Shown here: piece by piece, positions 6,832 to 14,679 of the stretch
Position numbering within the stretch: position 1 is the first letter of the stretch
Layout of the letters: every line of letters starts with the position of its first letter
Source: an uncultured Aquimarina sp.
Lineage (GTDB): Bacteria > Bacteroidota > Bacteroidia > Flavobacteriales > Flavobacteriaceae
Assembly (NCBI GenBank): GCA_947489195.1
Contig: CANLCT010000042.1
Location: forward strand, 1-38,573
Direction: 5' to 3'
Length of the DNA stretch: 38,573 nt
Made by a program: the position numbers and the translations under genes
The notes under the pieces: model-generated
Seen by the model: only the letters and a program-made list of their open reading frames with translations
The model's database searches: none
Told to the model about the DNA's origin: nothing

Positions 6832-8643
6832 TTAGTCATTTAATGCAGTTTGGATGATCACTGAGCTTATTTTTCCAGTTTCATCGGGAAAAGTAATACT
6901 TACTTTGGTTTCTTTTTTTAATAATGAAGTGGCAAAAGGGATTTCAATTACGCCAAAAAAATCATCTCTACTTGCTTGATCGTAACCTTTCCAGTTATCG
7001 GGTACCTTTACTTTGGTGTCATTAATATACACTGTAGGCTTTTTAGACTTATCGTGTTTACGACCAATGCCCATTTTTAATGTAGCTTGACCTTTACCTA
7101 CAGGAGTATTGGAAAATGTAAAATCAATAGGAGTATTAGCTTTAATTTCTTCTAAATAGGTTTTGGAGTAGGTATTAATGACTTTCTTTTTTGAAGTAAA
7201 ATTAATCTTAGATTCAAATTCGTAAGCTAAAATAACAGTTTCATGTGGCAGTAAAGTGATATTATTTGGAGCTTCCTTACTTTTTTCGGTATAAAAAACA
7301 GGCTCATCATGGTCAAATATCTTTAAGCCTTTGGTAGTTACTTTTTTTATTTTTGAAACAGTGGAATCTAATTGTAATTCGATAGATTGTTCCTTTTCAT
7401 CTAAATTACTAAGCGCTACATATAACATTTTTTCATGTAAAAATGCTTGAGTTTGTATATCGGGATTTGAGGAGTGTATATCTACTCGTTTTCCTTTAAC
7501 ATCTTTCCATAAATCATAAAAATGAATGCGCGATGTAAATTTCCAATCGCTTAATAAAGGTTTATTTGGATCAGAAGTTTTTTTGATACTTAGTGGGCGC
7601 CACAATACAGCTTGATAGGGTTGGTAATTATTTTTTTCATTGATATGCCAAGTCGCTTTGCCAGTGATAAAAGGGATTGAAATTAACATACGATCTTCGC
7701 GATCTAGTAAACTAAATAAAATATGATTAATTGAACGAACGGTTTGAATACTTTTTGCATCGCTATATTCTGGTGCATAACCCTTTTCAATAGCGCCATA
7801 TTCGGTAATCGCATGGGGTTTTATTTTATTCCATTTGATAAAGCTATAAGCTTCAATTAAATCTAAAATAGCTTCGGTATTACTACCCGATCTAATATTG
7901 TCTTGTCCTTCAACATTAATTCCATCATATAAATGAGTAGCAAAAGCATCCATATGTTCACCGGCAGTATCCATAAACATTTTCATATTGTTATTCCAAT
8001 GTTCAAAATTCTTTAGTTCCATAGATGGCCATGCCGATGAATAGCCAACTACTTTTATATTGGCCAATGCTGGGGCTTTATGAAAAGCCTTTCCACATTC
8101 GGCAAATAGTTCAGCCATTTGTTTTTTAGTTTTGGCTTGTTTTACAGGATCCCAACCTCCATCATGAAAATCCTTAGCATGTACAAAGGGTTCATTCATT
8201 GGTTCAAAAAAAGCAGGGCGTTCATTTACATGATGTGTATAATATTCAACAGCCCATTTAGCAGCTTTTTTGGTGTCCATTCCACTAACAAAAGCATCTC
8301 TGGGGTGAGCCGTAGCTATGTTTTGAGTTACTTTGTAAGCAGTTTTGACTTTTCTATTATTACTAAAAGGATATTTACCTACTTGTTTCGTTTTGCTTTT
8401 AGCATCGGCAAATGGTCCCCAAAACATGCGCCCTTTATTTACATTATATTGTTTCATTAAGGAATCCATATCAGCATCATTTGTAGAATTGTGGATGTTG
8501 AAATAGATAGCTCTGTTTAAATCAGAAACATTACCTAAAAATTTTTGACATGTTGGGTTTACGTATACGTTAGTTACTTGTGCTTTCGCAGAAGTAATAA
8601 AAACTAGTATGAATAATATTCGTAAAAAAGTAATTGGATTCAT
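6832..8643 (-). CDS. Secreted glycoside hydrolase, GH86-like (beta-agarase/porphyranase)
   Basis: A 603-residue exported protein with a signal peptide (residues 1-21, ending SAKA before QV). The body resembles GH86 clan GH-A enzymes that cut agarose or porphyran of red algae. A TIM-barrel runs to about residue 370, with the acid/base E151 in EPMNEPF and the likely nucleophile E281 in HAITEYGA, spaced as in clan A. Other barrel-strand segments are GRMFWGPFAD and MDAFATHLYDG. Two beta-sandwich domains follow (about 380-480 and 490-600). There is no SusC/SusD pair, sulfatase or T9SS tail nearby, and no lipobox, so it is probably periplasmic or released. The family call rests on remembered motifs; porphyran versus agarose specificity cannot be told. 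A perfect inverted repeat lies just upstream. Confidence 0.82.
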   Translation of the reverse strand: MNPITFLRILFILVFITSAKAQVTNVYVNPTCQKFLGNVSDLNRAIYFNIHNSTNDADMDSLMKQYNVNKGRMFWGPFADAKSKTKQVGKYPFSNNRKVKTAYKVTQNIATAHPRDAFVSGMDTKKAAKWAVEYYTHHVNERPAFFEPMNEPFVHAKDFHDGGWDPVKQAKTKKQMAELFAECGKAFHKAPALANIKVVGYSSAWPSMELKNFEHWNNNMKMFMDTAGEHMDAFATHLYDGINVEGQDNIRSGSNTEAILDLIEAYSFIKWNKIKPHAITEYGAIEKGYAPEYSDAKSIQTVRSINHILFSLLDREDRMLISIPFITGKATWHINEKNNYQPYQAVLWRPLSIKKTSDPNKPLLSDWKFTSRIHFYDLWKDVKGKRVDIHSSNPDIQTQAFLHEKMLYVALSNLDEKEQSIELQLDSTVSKIKKVTTKGLKIFDHDEPVFYTEKSKEAPNNITLLPHETVILAYEFESKINFTSKKKVINTYSKTYLEEIKANTPIDFTFSNTPVGKGQATLKMGIGRKHDKSKKPTVYINDTKVKVPDNWKGYDQASRDDFFGVIEIPFATSLLKKETKVSITFPDETGKISSVIIQTALND

Positions 8644-8662
8644 AAAAAAGTAATAATGAAAT

Positions 8663-8670
8663 CAAATATA
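8663..8670 (-). promoter_or_regulatory. -7 element for the GH86 gene
   Basis: Minus-strand TATATTTG lies 20 bp upstream of the GH86 ATG, giving a very short leader. No TTG is seen at the -33 distance; one arm of the inverted repeat at 8687-8733 occupies that place instead, as expected for a regulated promoter. Confidence 0.45.
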
Positions 8671-8686
8671 CCCATTACAATTCCCT

Positions 8687-8733
8687 AATACTTAACCATA
8701 TCGTTTTTATACAAATACATATGGTTAAGTATT
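8687..8733. promoter_or_regulatory. Perfect 15-bp inverted repeat, candidate operator of the GH86 gene
   Basis: AATACTTAACCATAT (8687-8701) is matched exactly by its reverse complement at 8719-8733, with a 17-nt spacer. No T-run follows on either side, which argues against a terminator. The near arm covers about -30 to -45 relative to the predicted GH86 start, so a dimeric activator or repressor site is the simplest reading. Confidence 0.55.
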
Positions 8734-8834
8734 GAAGAGTAGTTACTTTAATTGAATGTGTATATGGTTATCATTTTTATAGTATTACAAATATGACACC
8801 AAGTTTTATAGAGAGTAATTTTAACTACGAATAC

Positions 8835-9653
8835 TTACTTCCCAATCAACCCAAGTTCAATACCTTCAGAGTAGGCTACTTGAATATTGTTTTCGTTAAA
8901 TGTTTTCTTAATAGCTTCATGCGTATCAAAGGTTGCTACCCAATAATTATTTGGTAAAACAAAAGGGCGAACGGCTAGTTGTATGTTGTGAGTATCAAAA
9001 GTTTCGATACCAATTTCGGGAGCAGGCTCATTTAATACCGAAGGAATTAATAATAATTCTTTTTCAATAATACTTTTTATTTTTGGAAAATCTTCACTGT
9101 AGGGGATATGTACATTTAACTCTAAACGCACTATGCCTTTTTTTGAAAAATTAGTAACCACACCATCAGTAATTTTTGAATTAGGAACAATTAGTGTTTT
9201 GCTTCCGGGGGTTGCTATTAGTGTACTGAATATTCCAATTTCTTCAACTTTACCAAACTTATCATCAACTTCAATCCAGTCATTTACTTTATAAGGTTTC
9301 AAAAATAAAATAAGGATACCCGATGCAAAATTACCAAGACTACCTTGTAATGACAAACCAATAGCAAACCCCATAGCCGCAACAATAGTGGCAAGTCCAG
9401 AAAGTTCGGCACCTAAAATAGAAACAGCAATGAGTAATAATGTTATTTTTAAAACTGTAGATAATAGCGAAAGAATAAAAGGACGCATAGTATCAGATAC
9501 CTGAATTTTAGCCAAACTTTTATTAGCTATTTTATCCACTTTTTTTATAAGTTTAAATCCAACCCATAAAAGAAGTGCAGCTAAAACTATTTTAGGAGCA
9601 AAAAAAACAATTTTATCTGTAGCAATTTCGATGTACTTATTTATTTTATCCAT
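8835..9653 (-). CDS. MscS family small-conductance mechanosensitive channel
   Basis: This 272-residue inner-membrane protein opens under membrane tension to release solutes on hypo-osmotic shock. It has three membrane spans at about residues 18-38, 58-80 and 83-112. The pore-lining TM3 motif GFAIGLSLQGSLGNFASG is intact, followed by LFLKPYKVNDWIEV and the beta domain with a typical VPNSKITDGVVTN segment. A C-terminal alpha/beta domain completes the usual minimal MscS length. It lies between the GH86 gene (downstream) and the photolyase operon (upstream), isolated from the latter by a terminator at 9684-9720, so it likely has its own promoter, though I see no clear -7 box in the 30 bp before its ATG. 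Confidence 0.95.
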   Translation of the reverse strand: MDKINKYIEIATDKIVFFAPKIVLAALLLWVGFKLIKKVDKIANKSLAKIQVSDTMRPFILSLLSTVLKITLLLIAVSILGAELSGLATIVAAMGFAIGLSLQGSLGNFASGILILFLKPYKVNDWIEVDDKFGKVEEIGIFSTLIATPGSKTLIVPNSKITDGVVTNFSKKGIVRLELNVHIPYSEDFPKIKSIIEKELLLIPSVLNEPAPEIGIETFDTHNIQLAVRPFVLPNNYWVATFDTHEAIKKTFNENNIQVAYSEGIELGLIGK

Positions 9654-9683
9654 TTTATAATATGATAGGGTAATTTTATATTA

Positions 9684-9720
9684 ATTTAAAAACCCTTGTA
9701 TGTTTGAATTACAAGGGTAC
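9684..9720 (-). terminator. Intrinsic terminator of the photolyase operon
   Basis: On the minus strand ACCCTTGT pairs with ACAAGGGT across an 11-nt loop and runs into TTTTTAAATT. It stands 66 bp after the photolyase stop codon and before the mscS-like gene. Confidence 0.75.
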
Positions 9721-9785
9721 GATCTAAAAAATAAAGGTATAAAAAAACTTAGATTTTAAAAGCCTGTAAAAACTTTATATTGCAA

Positions 9786-11093
9786 TTAATGTCTGTTAAG
9801 TGCTAGTTTGTATGTTGCTAAGCAACGTTCTCGAGCCATTTTGTGGTCAACCATTGGAGTAGGGTAGGTTAATTCATTTAAGTCAGTAACCCAGCGCTTG
9901 ATATAAATATGGTTTTTGTCAAATTTTTGAATTTGAGTAGTAGGATTAAAAATCCTAAAGTAAGGAGCGGCATCAACACCAGTACTAGCCACCCATTGCC
10001 AATTACCAATGTTCGATGAAAGTTCGTAATCCAATAATTTTTCTGCAAAGTAAGCTTCGCCCCAGCGCCAGTCAATAAGTAAGTGTTTGCATAAAAAACT
10101 ACCAACAAGCATGCGCACTCTGTTATGCATATATCCTGTGGTATTTAGCTCTCTCATACCAGCATCAACGAGCGGATATCCGGTTTTTCCGTTTTTCCAT
10201 TTTTCAAATTCTTGCTCGTTATTACGCCATTCAATTTGGTCATACTTGGGTTTAAAGCAAGCATTTTGAGTATATGGAAAATGCCAAAGAATTTGCATAA
10301 AAAACTCTCTCCATATAAGTTCGGACCAAAACACTTCGTTTTTTTGAGCTATAGCTTTTTTTATCATTTCTCTTATGCTTACTGTTCCAAAGCGTAAATG
10401 AGGTCCAAGCTTAGAAGTACCATTTTTATTTCCAGGTATATTTCGAGTGTCTTCGTAACCTTCGATTAGCTCGGGTGTAGCTGTATAGTCTTGTACTGTA
10501 ATATTCGATTTTTCAAAACCGAGTTCTTGTAAGCTTGTTGTATTATAATTTACTTGTTCTATTATTTTTGTTAAGTGTTTTTCACTCGGGTACTGATTAA
10601 ATTGATTGGTTCTAAATACTTCTTTCCATTTATTTTTATAAGGAGTATACACCATATAAGGAGTTCCATCGGCTTTTACAATTTCATTTTTTTCAAAATA
10701 GACTTGATCCTTATAACTTTTAAAAGTGATGTTTTTTTCTGTTAAAAAATCGGCAATACTTTTATCACGTTCTAAAGCATAAGGTTCATAATCATGATTT
10801 GTATACACACAGTTTACATTATGTGCTTCAATGATTTTTTTAAATATGGTTAAAGGAGTACCATAATATAATGAAATACCACGATTAATCTCCTTTAATT
10901 TTTTATTTAAGTTTTCTAGAGTATCAAATATAAAGTTTAAACGAGCATCGTTTTTTGGAAGCTTATCAAGTATTTCGGTATCAAATATAAAAATTGGTAA
11001 TACATTTTTGTTTTCGCTTAACGCGAAGAAAAGCCCTGTATTGTCAGTAAGGCGTAAATCTCTTCTGAACCAAAAAATCGCTATTTCTGACAT
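9786..11093 (-). CDS. Cryptochrome/deoxyribodipyrimidine photolyase family protein
   Basis: A 435-residue FAD-binding photolyase, most likely a class I CPD photolyase that splits UV-induced pyrimidine dimers using blue light. The N-terminal antenna domain begins IFWFRRDLRLTDN. The helical FAD domain has GPHLRFGTVSIRE, WREFFMQILWHFP, the DNA-contact region TGYPLVDAGMRELNTTGYMHNR and the C-terminal WRWGEAYFAEKLLDYE with NIGNWQW, which includes tryptophans of the usual electron-transfer set. Length is slightly short but complete. It ends a three-gene operon SRPBCC-SDR-photolyase with 6-7 bp gaps, an arrangement I recall from light- and UV-responsive clusters in other bacteria. Cryptochrome or DASH activity cannot be excluded without a tree. 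Confidence 0.94.
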   Translation of the reverse strand: MSEIAIFWFRRDLRLTDNTGLFFALSENKNVLPIFIFDTEILDKLPKNDARLNFIFDTLENLNKKLKEINRGISLYYGTPLTIFKKIIEAHNVNCVYTNHDYEPYALERDKSIADFLTEKNITFKSYKDQVYFEKNEIVKADGTPYMVYTPYKNKWKEVFRTNQFNQYPSEKHLTKIIEQVNYNTTSLQELGFEKSNITVQDYTATPELIEGYEDTRNIPGNKNGTSKLGPHLRFGTVSIREMIKKAIAQKNEVFWSELIWREFFMQILWHFPYTQNACFKPKYDQIEWRNNEQEFEKWKNGKTGYPLVDAGMRELNTTGYMHNRVRMLVGSFLCKHLLIDWRWGEAYFAEKLLDYELSSNIGNWQWVASTGVDAAPYFRIFNPTTQIQKFDKNHIYIKRWVTDLNELTYPTPMVDHKMARERCLATYKLALNRH

Positions 11094-11099
11094 TAAAAT

Positions 11100-11792
11100 T
11101 TAGTTTAAGTTTAACGTACTTGTGCCACCGTCAACACCCATTATTTGTCCAGTAACCCATGATGATTTATCAGAAAGTAAAAAACAAGCCATGTTTGCAA
11201 TATCTTCACTTTTACCAATGCGCTTTAAAGGATGCCGGTCGTTCATTTTTTCTATTTTGGCATCGTTTGAAACTAATCGTTTAGCCAAAGGGGTATTTGT
11301 TAATGAAGGAGCAATTACATTAACTCTAATTTTTGGAGCCCATTCGGCAGCTAATGATTTCGAAAAACCTTCTAAAGCTCCTTTTGCCGCTGCTACAGAG
11401 GTGTGGAAAGGCATGCCTACTTTAACGGCAACGGTGCTAAAGACAACAATACTAGCTTGTGGAGCTGCTTTTAATTTGGGGTGTAGTTCTTTTAAAATTT
11501 TAACTAAGGATAAAAAGTTTAAATGCAGATCATTTTCAAAAACCTCAGGTTTTAACATGCTAAAAGGTTTTAAATTGATGCTACCAGGACAATAAACAAA
11601 ACCGTCTATTACTTCTGGCAGAGCTAATTCAGAAATGTTATCTTTTTGAGCGTCAAAAGGGAGGTAAGTAATTCCATTTGGAATGTTTTCTCCAGTTCTT
11701 GAAGCAATAATTATATTGTTATTAGGAGGTAATTGTTTGGCAATTTCGGCACCAATTCCATAAGAACCTCCAATTAAAAGTATATTTTTCAT
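11100..11792 (-). CDS. SDR family oxidoreductase lacking the usual catalytic tyrosine
   Basis: This 230-residue protein has the classical short-chain dehydrogenase fold: cofactor motif GGSYGIG at 8-14, a truncated NAG region, S119 in VVFSTVA, the PG-like turn after residue 161 and a C-terminal GQIMGVDGG. The catalytic YxxxK is altered: the lysine K137 in SVAAAKGALEG is present, but the position four before it is valine (V133), with a histidine at 130. It may therefore be a divergent reductase using another residue, or a binding or regulatory protein. It sits in the middle of the SRPBCC-SDR-photolyase operon, 7 bp after the first gene and 6 bp before the photolyase gene. The physiological substrate is unknown. 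Confidence 0.9.
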   Translation of the reverse strand: MKNILLIGGSYGIGAEIAKQLPPNNNIIIASRTGENIPNGITYLPFDAQKDNISELALPEVIDGFVYCPGSINLKPFSMLKPEVFENDLHLNFLSLVKILKELHPKLKAAPQASIVVFSTVAVKVGMPFHTSVAAAKGALEGFSKSLAAEWAPKIRVNVIAPSLTNTPLAKRLVSNDAKIEKMNDRHPLKRIGKSEDIANMACFLLSDKSSWVTGQIMGVDGGTSTLNLN

Positions 11793-11799
11793 CGTGTAT

Positions 11800-12255
11800 T
11801 TAATTAAAAAGAGCAGTTATATGTTTTGTTCTATATTCAAAAATTTTGTTCAGTTTTGGTTTTATAATTATGGGATGTAAAAGTTTACCTAAAATGCCCA
11901 GAGGGACTTGATAATGCACCACATCGGTAATCAATGTTCCTTTTGGGGTTTCTTTTAAAAAATGTTTGTGATGCCAAATTTTATAAGGACCTTCTAATTG
12001 AGTATCGACAAAAAAATGAGGTTTTTGAATGTGATTTATTTCCGAAATCCAGGCTGTTTTAAAAAAAGGTAATGGAGTTACACTATATTGAATTATTTGC
12101 CCTGTATAAAGTGGTAAAGTAGCACCATCAATGACTTTAAAGTTCATATCCTGTGGCATTATTCTAGATAAATTATTGGGGTTTGAAAAAAAATCCCAAG
12201 CTTTTTCAATAGAAATTGGAAGTTCTATTGCTGTTTCTAATTTATAAGTCTTCAT
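11800..12255 (-). CDS. SRPBCC family protein, photolyase-operon associated
   Basis: A 151-residue helix-grip (SRPBCC/polyketide cyclase-like) protein. Seen in the sequence: N-terminal strand TAIELPISIEKAWDFFSNPNNLSRIMP, then the WISEINHIQKPHFFVDTQLEGPYKIWHHKHFL segment (two blocks around residues 70-100), and the C-terminal helix LHPIIIKPKLNKIFEYR. Homologues in other bacteria are often found beside photolyase and SDR genes; a precise function is not known. There is no signal peptide. It is the first gene of the operon, and its ATG lies only five bases from a TATTTTTG box, so the mRNA may be nearly leaderless. A large inverted repeat covers the region immediately upstream of that box. Confidence 0.88.
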   Translation of the reverse strand: MKTYKLETAIELPISIEKAWDFFSNPNNLSRIMPQDMNFKVIDGATLPLYTGQIIQYSVTPLPFFKTAWISEINHIQKPHFFVDTQLEGPYKIWHHKHFLKETPKGTLITDVVHYQVPLGILGKLLHPIIIKPKLNKIFEYRTKHITALFN

Positions 12256-12259
12256 AAAT

Positions 12260-12267
12260 CAAAAATA
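12260..12267 (-). promoter_or_regulatory. -7 element of the SRPBCC-SDR-photolyase operon
   Basis: Minus-strand TATTTTTG stands directly before the ATG at 12255, predicting a very short or absent leader. The -33 region has no TTG and is covered by the inverted repeat 12269-12315, consistent with a promoter that needs or is blocked by a regulator. Confidence 0.4.
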
Positions 12268-12268
12268 C

Positions 12269-12315
12269 TTTTATTTTGTTTAATATTTGATCATTTATTG
12301 TTAAACAAAATAAAA
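12269..12315. promoter_or_regulatory. Perfect 15-bp inverted repeat, candidate operator of the photolyase operon
   Basis: TTTTATTTTGTTTAA (12269-12283) is matched exactly by its reverse complement at 12301-12315 with a 17-nt spacer; TGATCA lies in the spacer, and TTGTTAAACAA is itself a palindrome at 12299-12309. The repeat begins one base from the -7 box and spans the spacer and -33 region, where MerR-type and other light-responsive regulators commonly bind. Identity of the regulator is inference. Confidence 0.55.
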
Positions 12316-12429
12316 TACTAATATTTATGCTATATCACAGTCTTGTAACGAAGCGAGAATCCATCAAGCAGGTTAAAATGAAGTGATTTGGGCTTTGTAA
12401 GTGTTTTTTTAATATACTATAAGAATGAC

Positions 12430-14679
12430 TTATTTTACAATTAGCTTTTGATTATAAATAGTTTCGCCATTTTTTATTTTAACGAGGTACAATCCACTCA
12501 ATAAATCATTAATAGGAACAAATTGTTTTTTTAAGTTTGAAAGTGAAACTTTTTTTACAAGCTCTCCCGAGGTTTTATAAAATTCTATGTTGTTAATATT
12601 GTTCTTATTGGTATTCACTAATTCGATAATGATTTTTTCATAAGCAGGATTCGGAATAATTTCAATTTCTGAGGTAGCATCAATGTCGTAGTTAGGAATA
12701 TTAGGTATTTTAAAGAGTAAGTTGAAATTTTCGAGAATAATTATGCCTTCGGTGCTCAACGCTTTAATGGTTAGTGTCCAAATACCTTTAGTTGTACCCG
12801 TTAATTTTTTTAATGATTCGAATGGATTTCTGTATCCTATAACTATTTCATCACAGATTTCTCCTCCTAAATTAGAAATTCCCCAAGGAATTTTTTGTTC
12901 ATTATCTTTAAAAGTAAGATCTATATGTTGTTCGTTTGAACAATTTTGATTCCACAAGATTACCTTTTGTTTGGCTGGATTTTCAATACTAATAACAAGA
13001 TCATTAATTTGAGCGTGGGTTAGTTTTAGTGCTACTTCTAAATCATTAAAATTAAAATCCTCATTGATCTGTATTGTTTTTTGCAATACACCTTTGCGTT
13101 TAGTGATTTTTGAATTTTGAGGACTCTCTTTTTTGACAAATTCATCAGCATTAATCGAAAACATGTTTTTATTCAAACTATAAAAGATATTATCTATGGC
13201 TTTAATTTTTATTCTGCATTTATGCGATTTTATATTTGATGGTACACTAACTTGAGCTTTCCCATCATTTGGAGTGCTTTTTAATACTGTTTGAAATGTT
13301 TTACCATTGTCTATTGATAATAAAATGGCTACTCTTTTTGTATTAATAGGTGGGACGTTTGTATTGCCTGTTGACCAAGTAATATGCTGTATGCTATTAC
13401 TTTTCCATTTGATGTTTTCTTTATTTTGTGAGGTTACTTCAAATTTTGGACTATTTATAACCTTTACATTAAATTTTTGAATTGAGGTTCCTTGATAATC
13501 AGATTGGGTGTTTCGGGCAGTAGCAGCAAAGGTGTAATTTCGCGGAACATTCGATAATACTCCGTATTTTGAAGTGAAATTATTATTTATTACAAGTTCT
13601 TTTTTGGGAAAAGAAAATATTGAATTTTGACTAAGAGGACGCGAAGTGAAAACGGGGCCAAATAGAGCATTTTTTTTTGGTGGAAAAACGGCAATTTCAT
13701 TATCAATTTGTTCGCAAGTAAAATTTATGGATTCATTATTTACGATATTTGTTTGTAGGGAAATTTCAAAAGGAGTTTCTAGAGGGATAGAATAATTAGC
13801 TACTGGCTCTAGTATATTTGTTGGAGCTATTTTTTTATTTATTTTGGAATTTAAGTAATTGTAAATTTGTTCGATACTTATGCTATGAAAATAAGACTTT
13901 GAAGTCATCGCAACTTTACTATTAGGCAAATCGCAAATACCAGCATAACTCATAATACTATGTCCGCTACCTGGTTCTACAGCACTTTGCTTATCGCGCG
14001 AACAGTTGCTGTTTTGAGTATGCGTGGCGCCTAATTGATGAGCAATTTCATGAGCCAAATAATCGATGTTAAATATTTTTCCTTCGGGAGAAGGAAAACC
14101 AGTTATACCATTTGCTTTTCTATTTGTAAAAGCCACTCCTCGCGAACTGATTCCTCCTTTAAATGTGCCTAGAGTTTGTGCAATATCATAATTATTGGGG
14201 TTTATTAAATTTTTTATCTTAAAAGGTGCTTCTAGTATAAGTTTTTGTTGATCAGAATTTGATAAACCATCCGTTTCAGAGTTTAAAAAAATAAGTTGAT
14301 CATTATTTTTCGCTAATACTAATTGTATGTTTAAGTCTCTATTAAATACTTGATTAATTTTTTGTAGACTTAAATTAATAGCATTTAAAACAATTTCTTT
14401 TTGTTGTTTTATTGTAAGTGTTTTTATATCGTATTTTTTTAAATGATATTGCGAATACTCACCTGTGGTCATAATAGCAATCCTAATTTGTTCTAAAGGA
14501 TTTGTATTAAAAATTTCTTTTTTGTGTGAAGTGCGTTCTGTATATTTTTGATTTACAGATACTTGTTTATCTGATTGGTTAAGGTTGAAATTATCATGAG
14601 TTGTCCTAGTCCAGTGGTAATTGAATACTGGAGTGTTTACGCCCAAGGCGAAAATGACAACCATAATATATTGAAGCAT
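12430..14679 (-). CDS. Reprolysin-like metzincin protease with P-domain and T9SS tail
   Basis: A 749-residue predicted secreted zinc protease. The N-terminus is hydrophobic (LQYIMVVIFALGVN), a weak signal peptide. The catalytic domain covers about 65-285 with HEIAHQLGATH (zinc ligands H210, H214 and H220; catalytic E211) and a Met-turn SIMSYAG at M243. Fibronectin-like or Ig-like regions follow, then a proprotein-convertase-type P-domain at about 525-655 (NFNDLEVALKLTHAQINDL, GIWTLTIKAL). A type IX secretion sorting tail closes the protein (from about 665: IIPNPAYEKIIIEL, then LSGLYLVKIKNGE and QKLIVK). Compared with the paralogue at 15440-17977 it lacks most of the N-terminal prodomain and has a P-domain in place of the other C-terminal beta domain. 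Probably cell-surface or extracellular. Confidence 0.9.
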   Translation of the reverse strand: MLQYIMVVIFALGVNTPVFNYHWTRTTHDNFNLNQSDKQVSVNQKYTERTSHKKEIFNTNPLEQIRIAIMTTGEYSQYHLKKYDIKTLTIKQQKEIVLNAINLSLQKINQVFNRDLNIQLVLAKNNDQLIFLNSETDGLSNSDQQKLILEAPFKIKNLINPNNYDIAQTLGTFKGGISSRGVAFTNRKANGITGFPSPEGKIFNIDYLAHEIAHQLGATHTQNSNCSRDKQSAVEPGSGHSIMSYAGICDLPNSKVAMTSKSYFHSISIEQIYNYLNSKINKKIAPTNILEPVANYSIPLETPFEISLQTNIVNNESINFTCEQIDNEIAVFPPKKNALFGPVFTSRPLSQNSIFSFPKKELVINNNFTSKYGVLSNVPRNYTFAATARNTQSDYQGTSIQKFNVKVINSPKFEVTSQNKENIKWKSNSIQHITWSTGNTNVPPINTKRVAILLSIDNGKTFQTVLKSTPNDGKAQVSVPSNIKSHKCRIKIKAIDNIFYSLNKNMFSINADEFVKKESPQNSKITKRKGVLQKTIQINEDFNFNDLEVALKLTHAQINDLVISIENPAKQKVILWNQNCSNEQHIDLTFKDNEQKIPWGISNLGGEICDEIVIGYRNPFESLKKLTGTTKGIWTLTIKALSTEGIIILENFNLLFKIPNIPNYDIDATSEIEIIPNPAYEKIIIELVNTNKNNINNIEFYKTSGELVKKVSLSNLKKQFVPINDLLSGLYLVKIKNGETIYNQKLIVK

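Noticed and set aside
8119..8460. Plus-strand open frame of 113 codons inside the GH86 gene
   Set aside because: Antisense to conserved barrel-domain sequence; aromatic-rich product typical of a shadow frame.
6832..8643. Polysaccharide utilization locus around the GH86 gene
   Set aside because: No SusC/SusD, sulfatase, transporter or second CAZyme is present in the window.
9878..10108. Second minus-strand frame overlapping the photolyase gene, possible frameshift
   Set aside because: The main photolyase frame is complete through its FAD-binding motifs, so the overlapping frame is chance.
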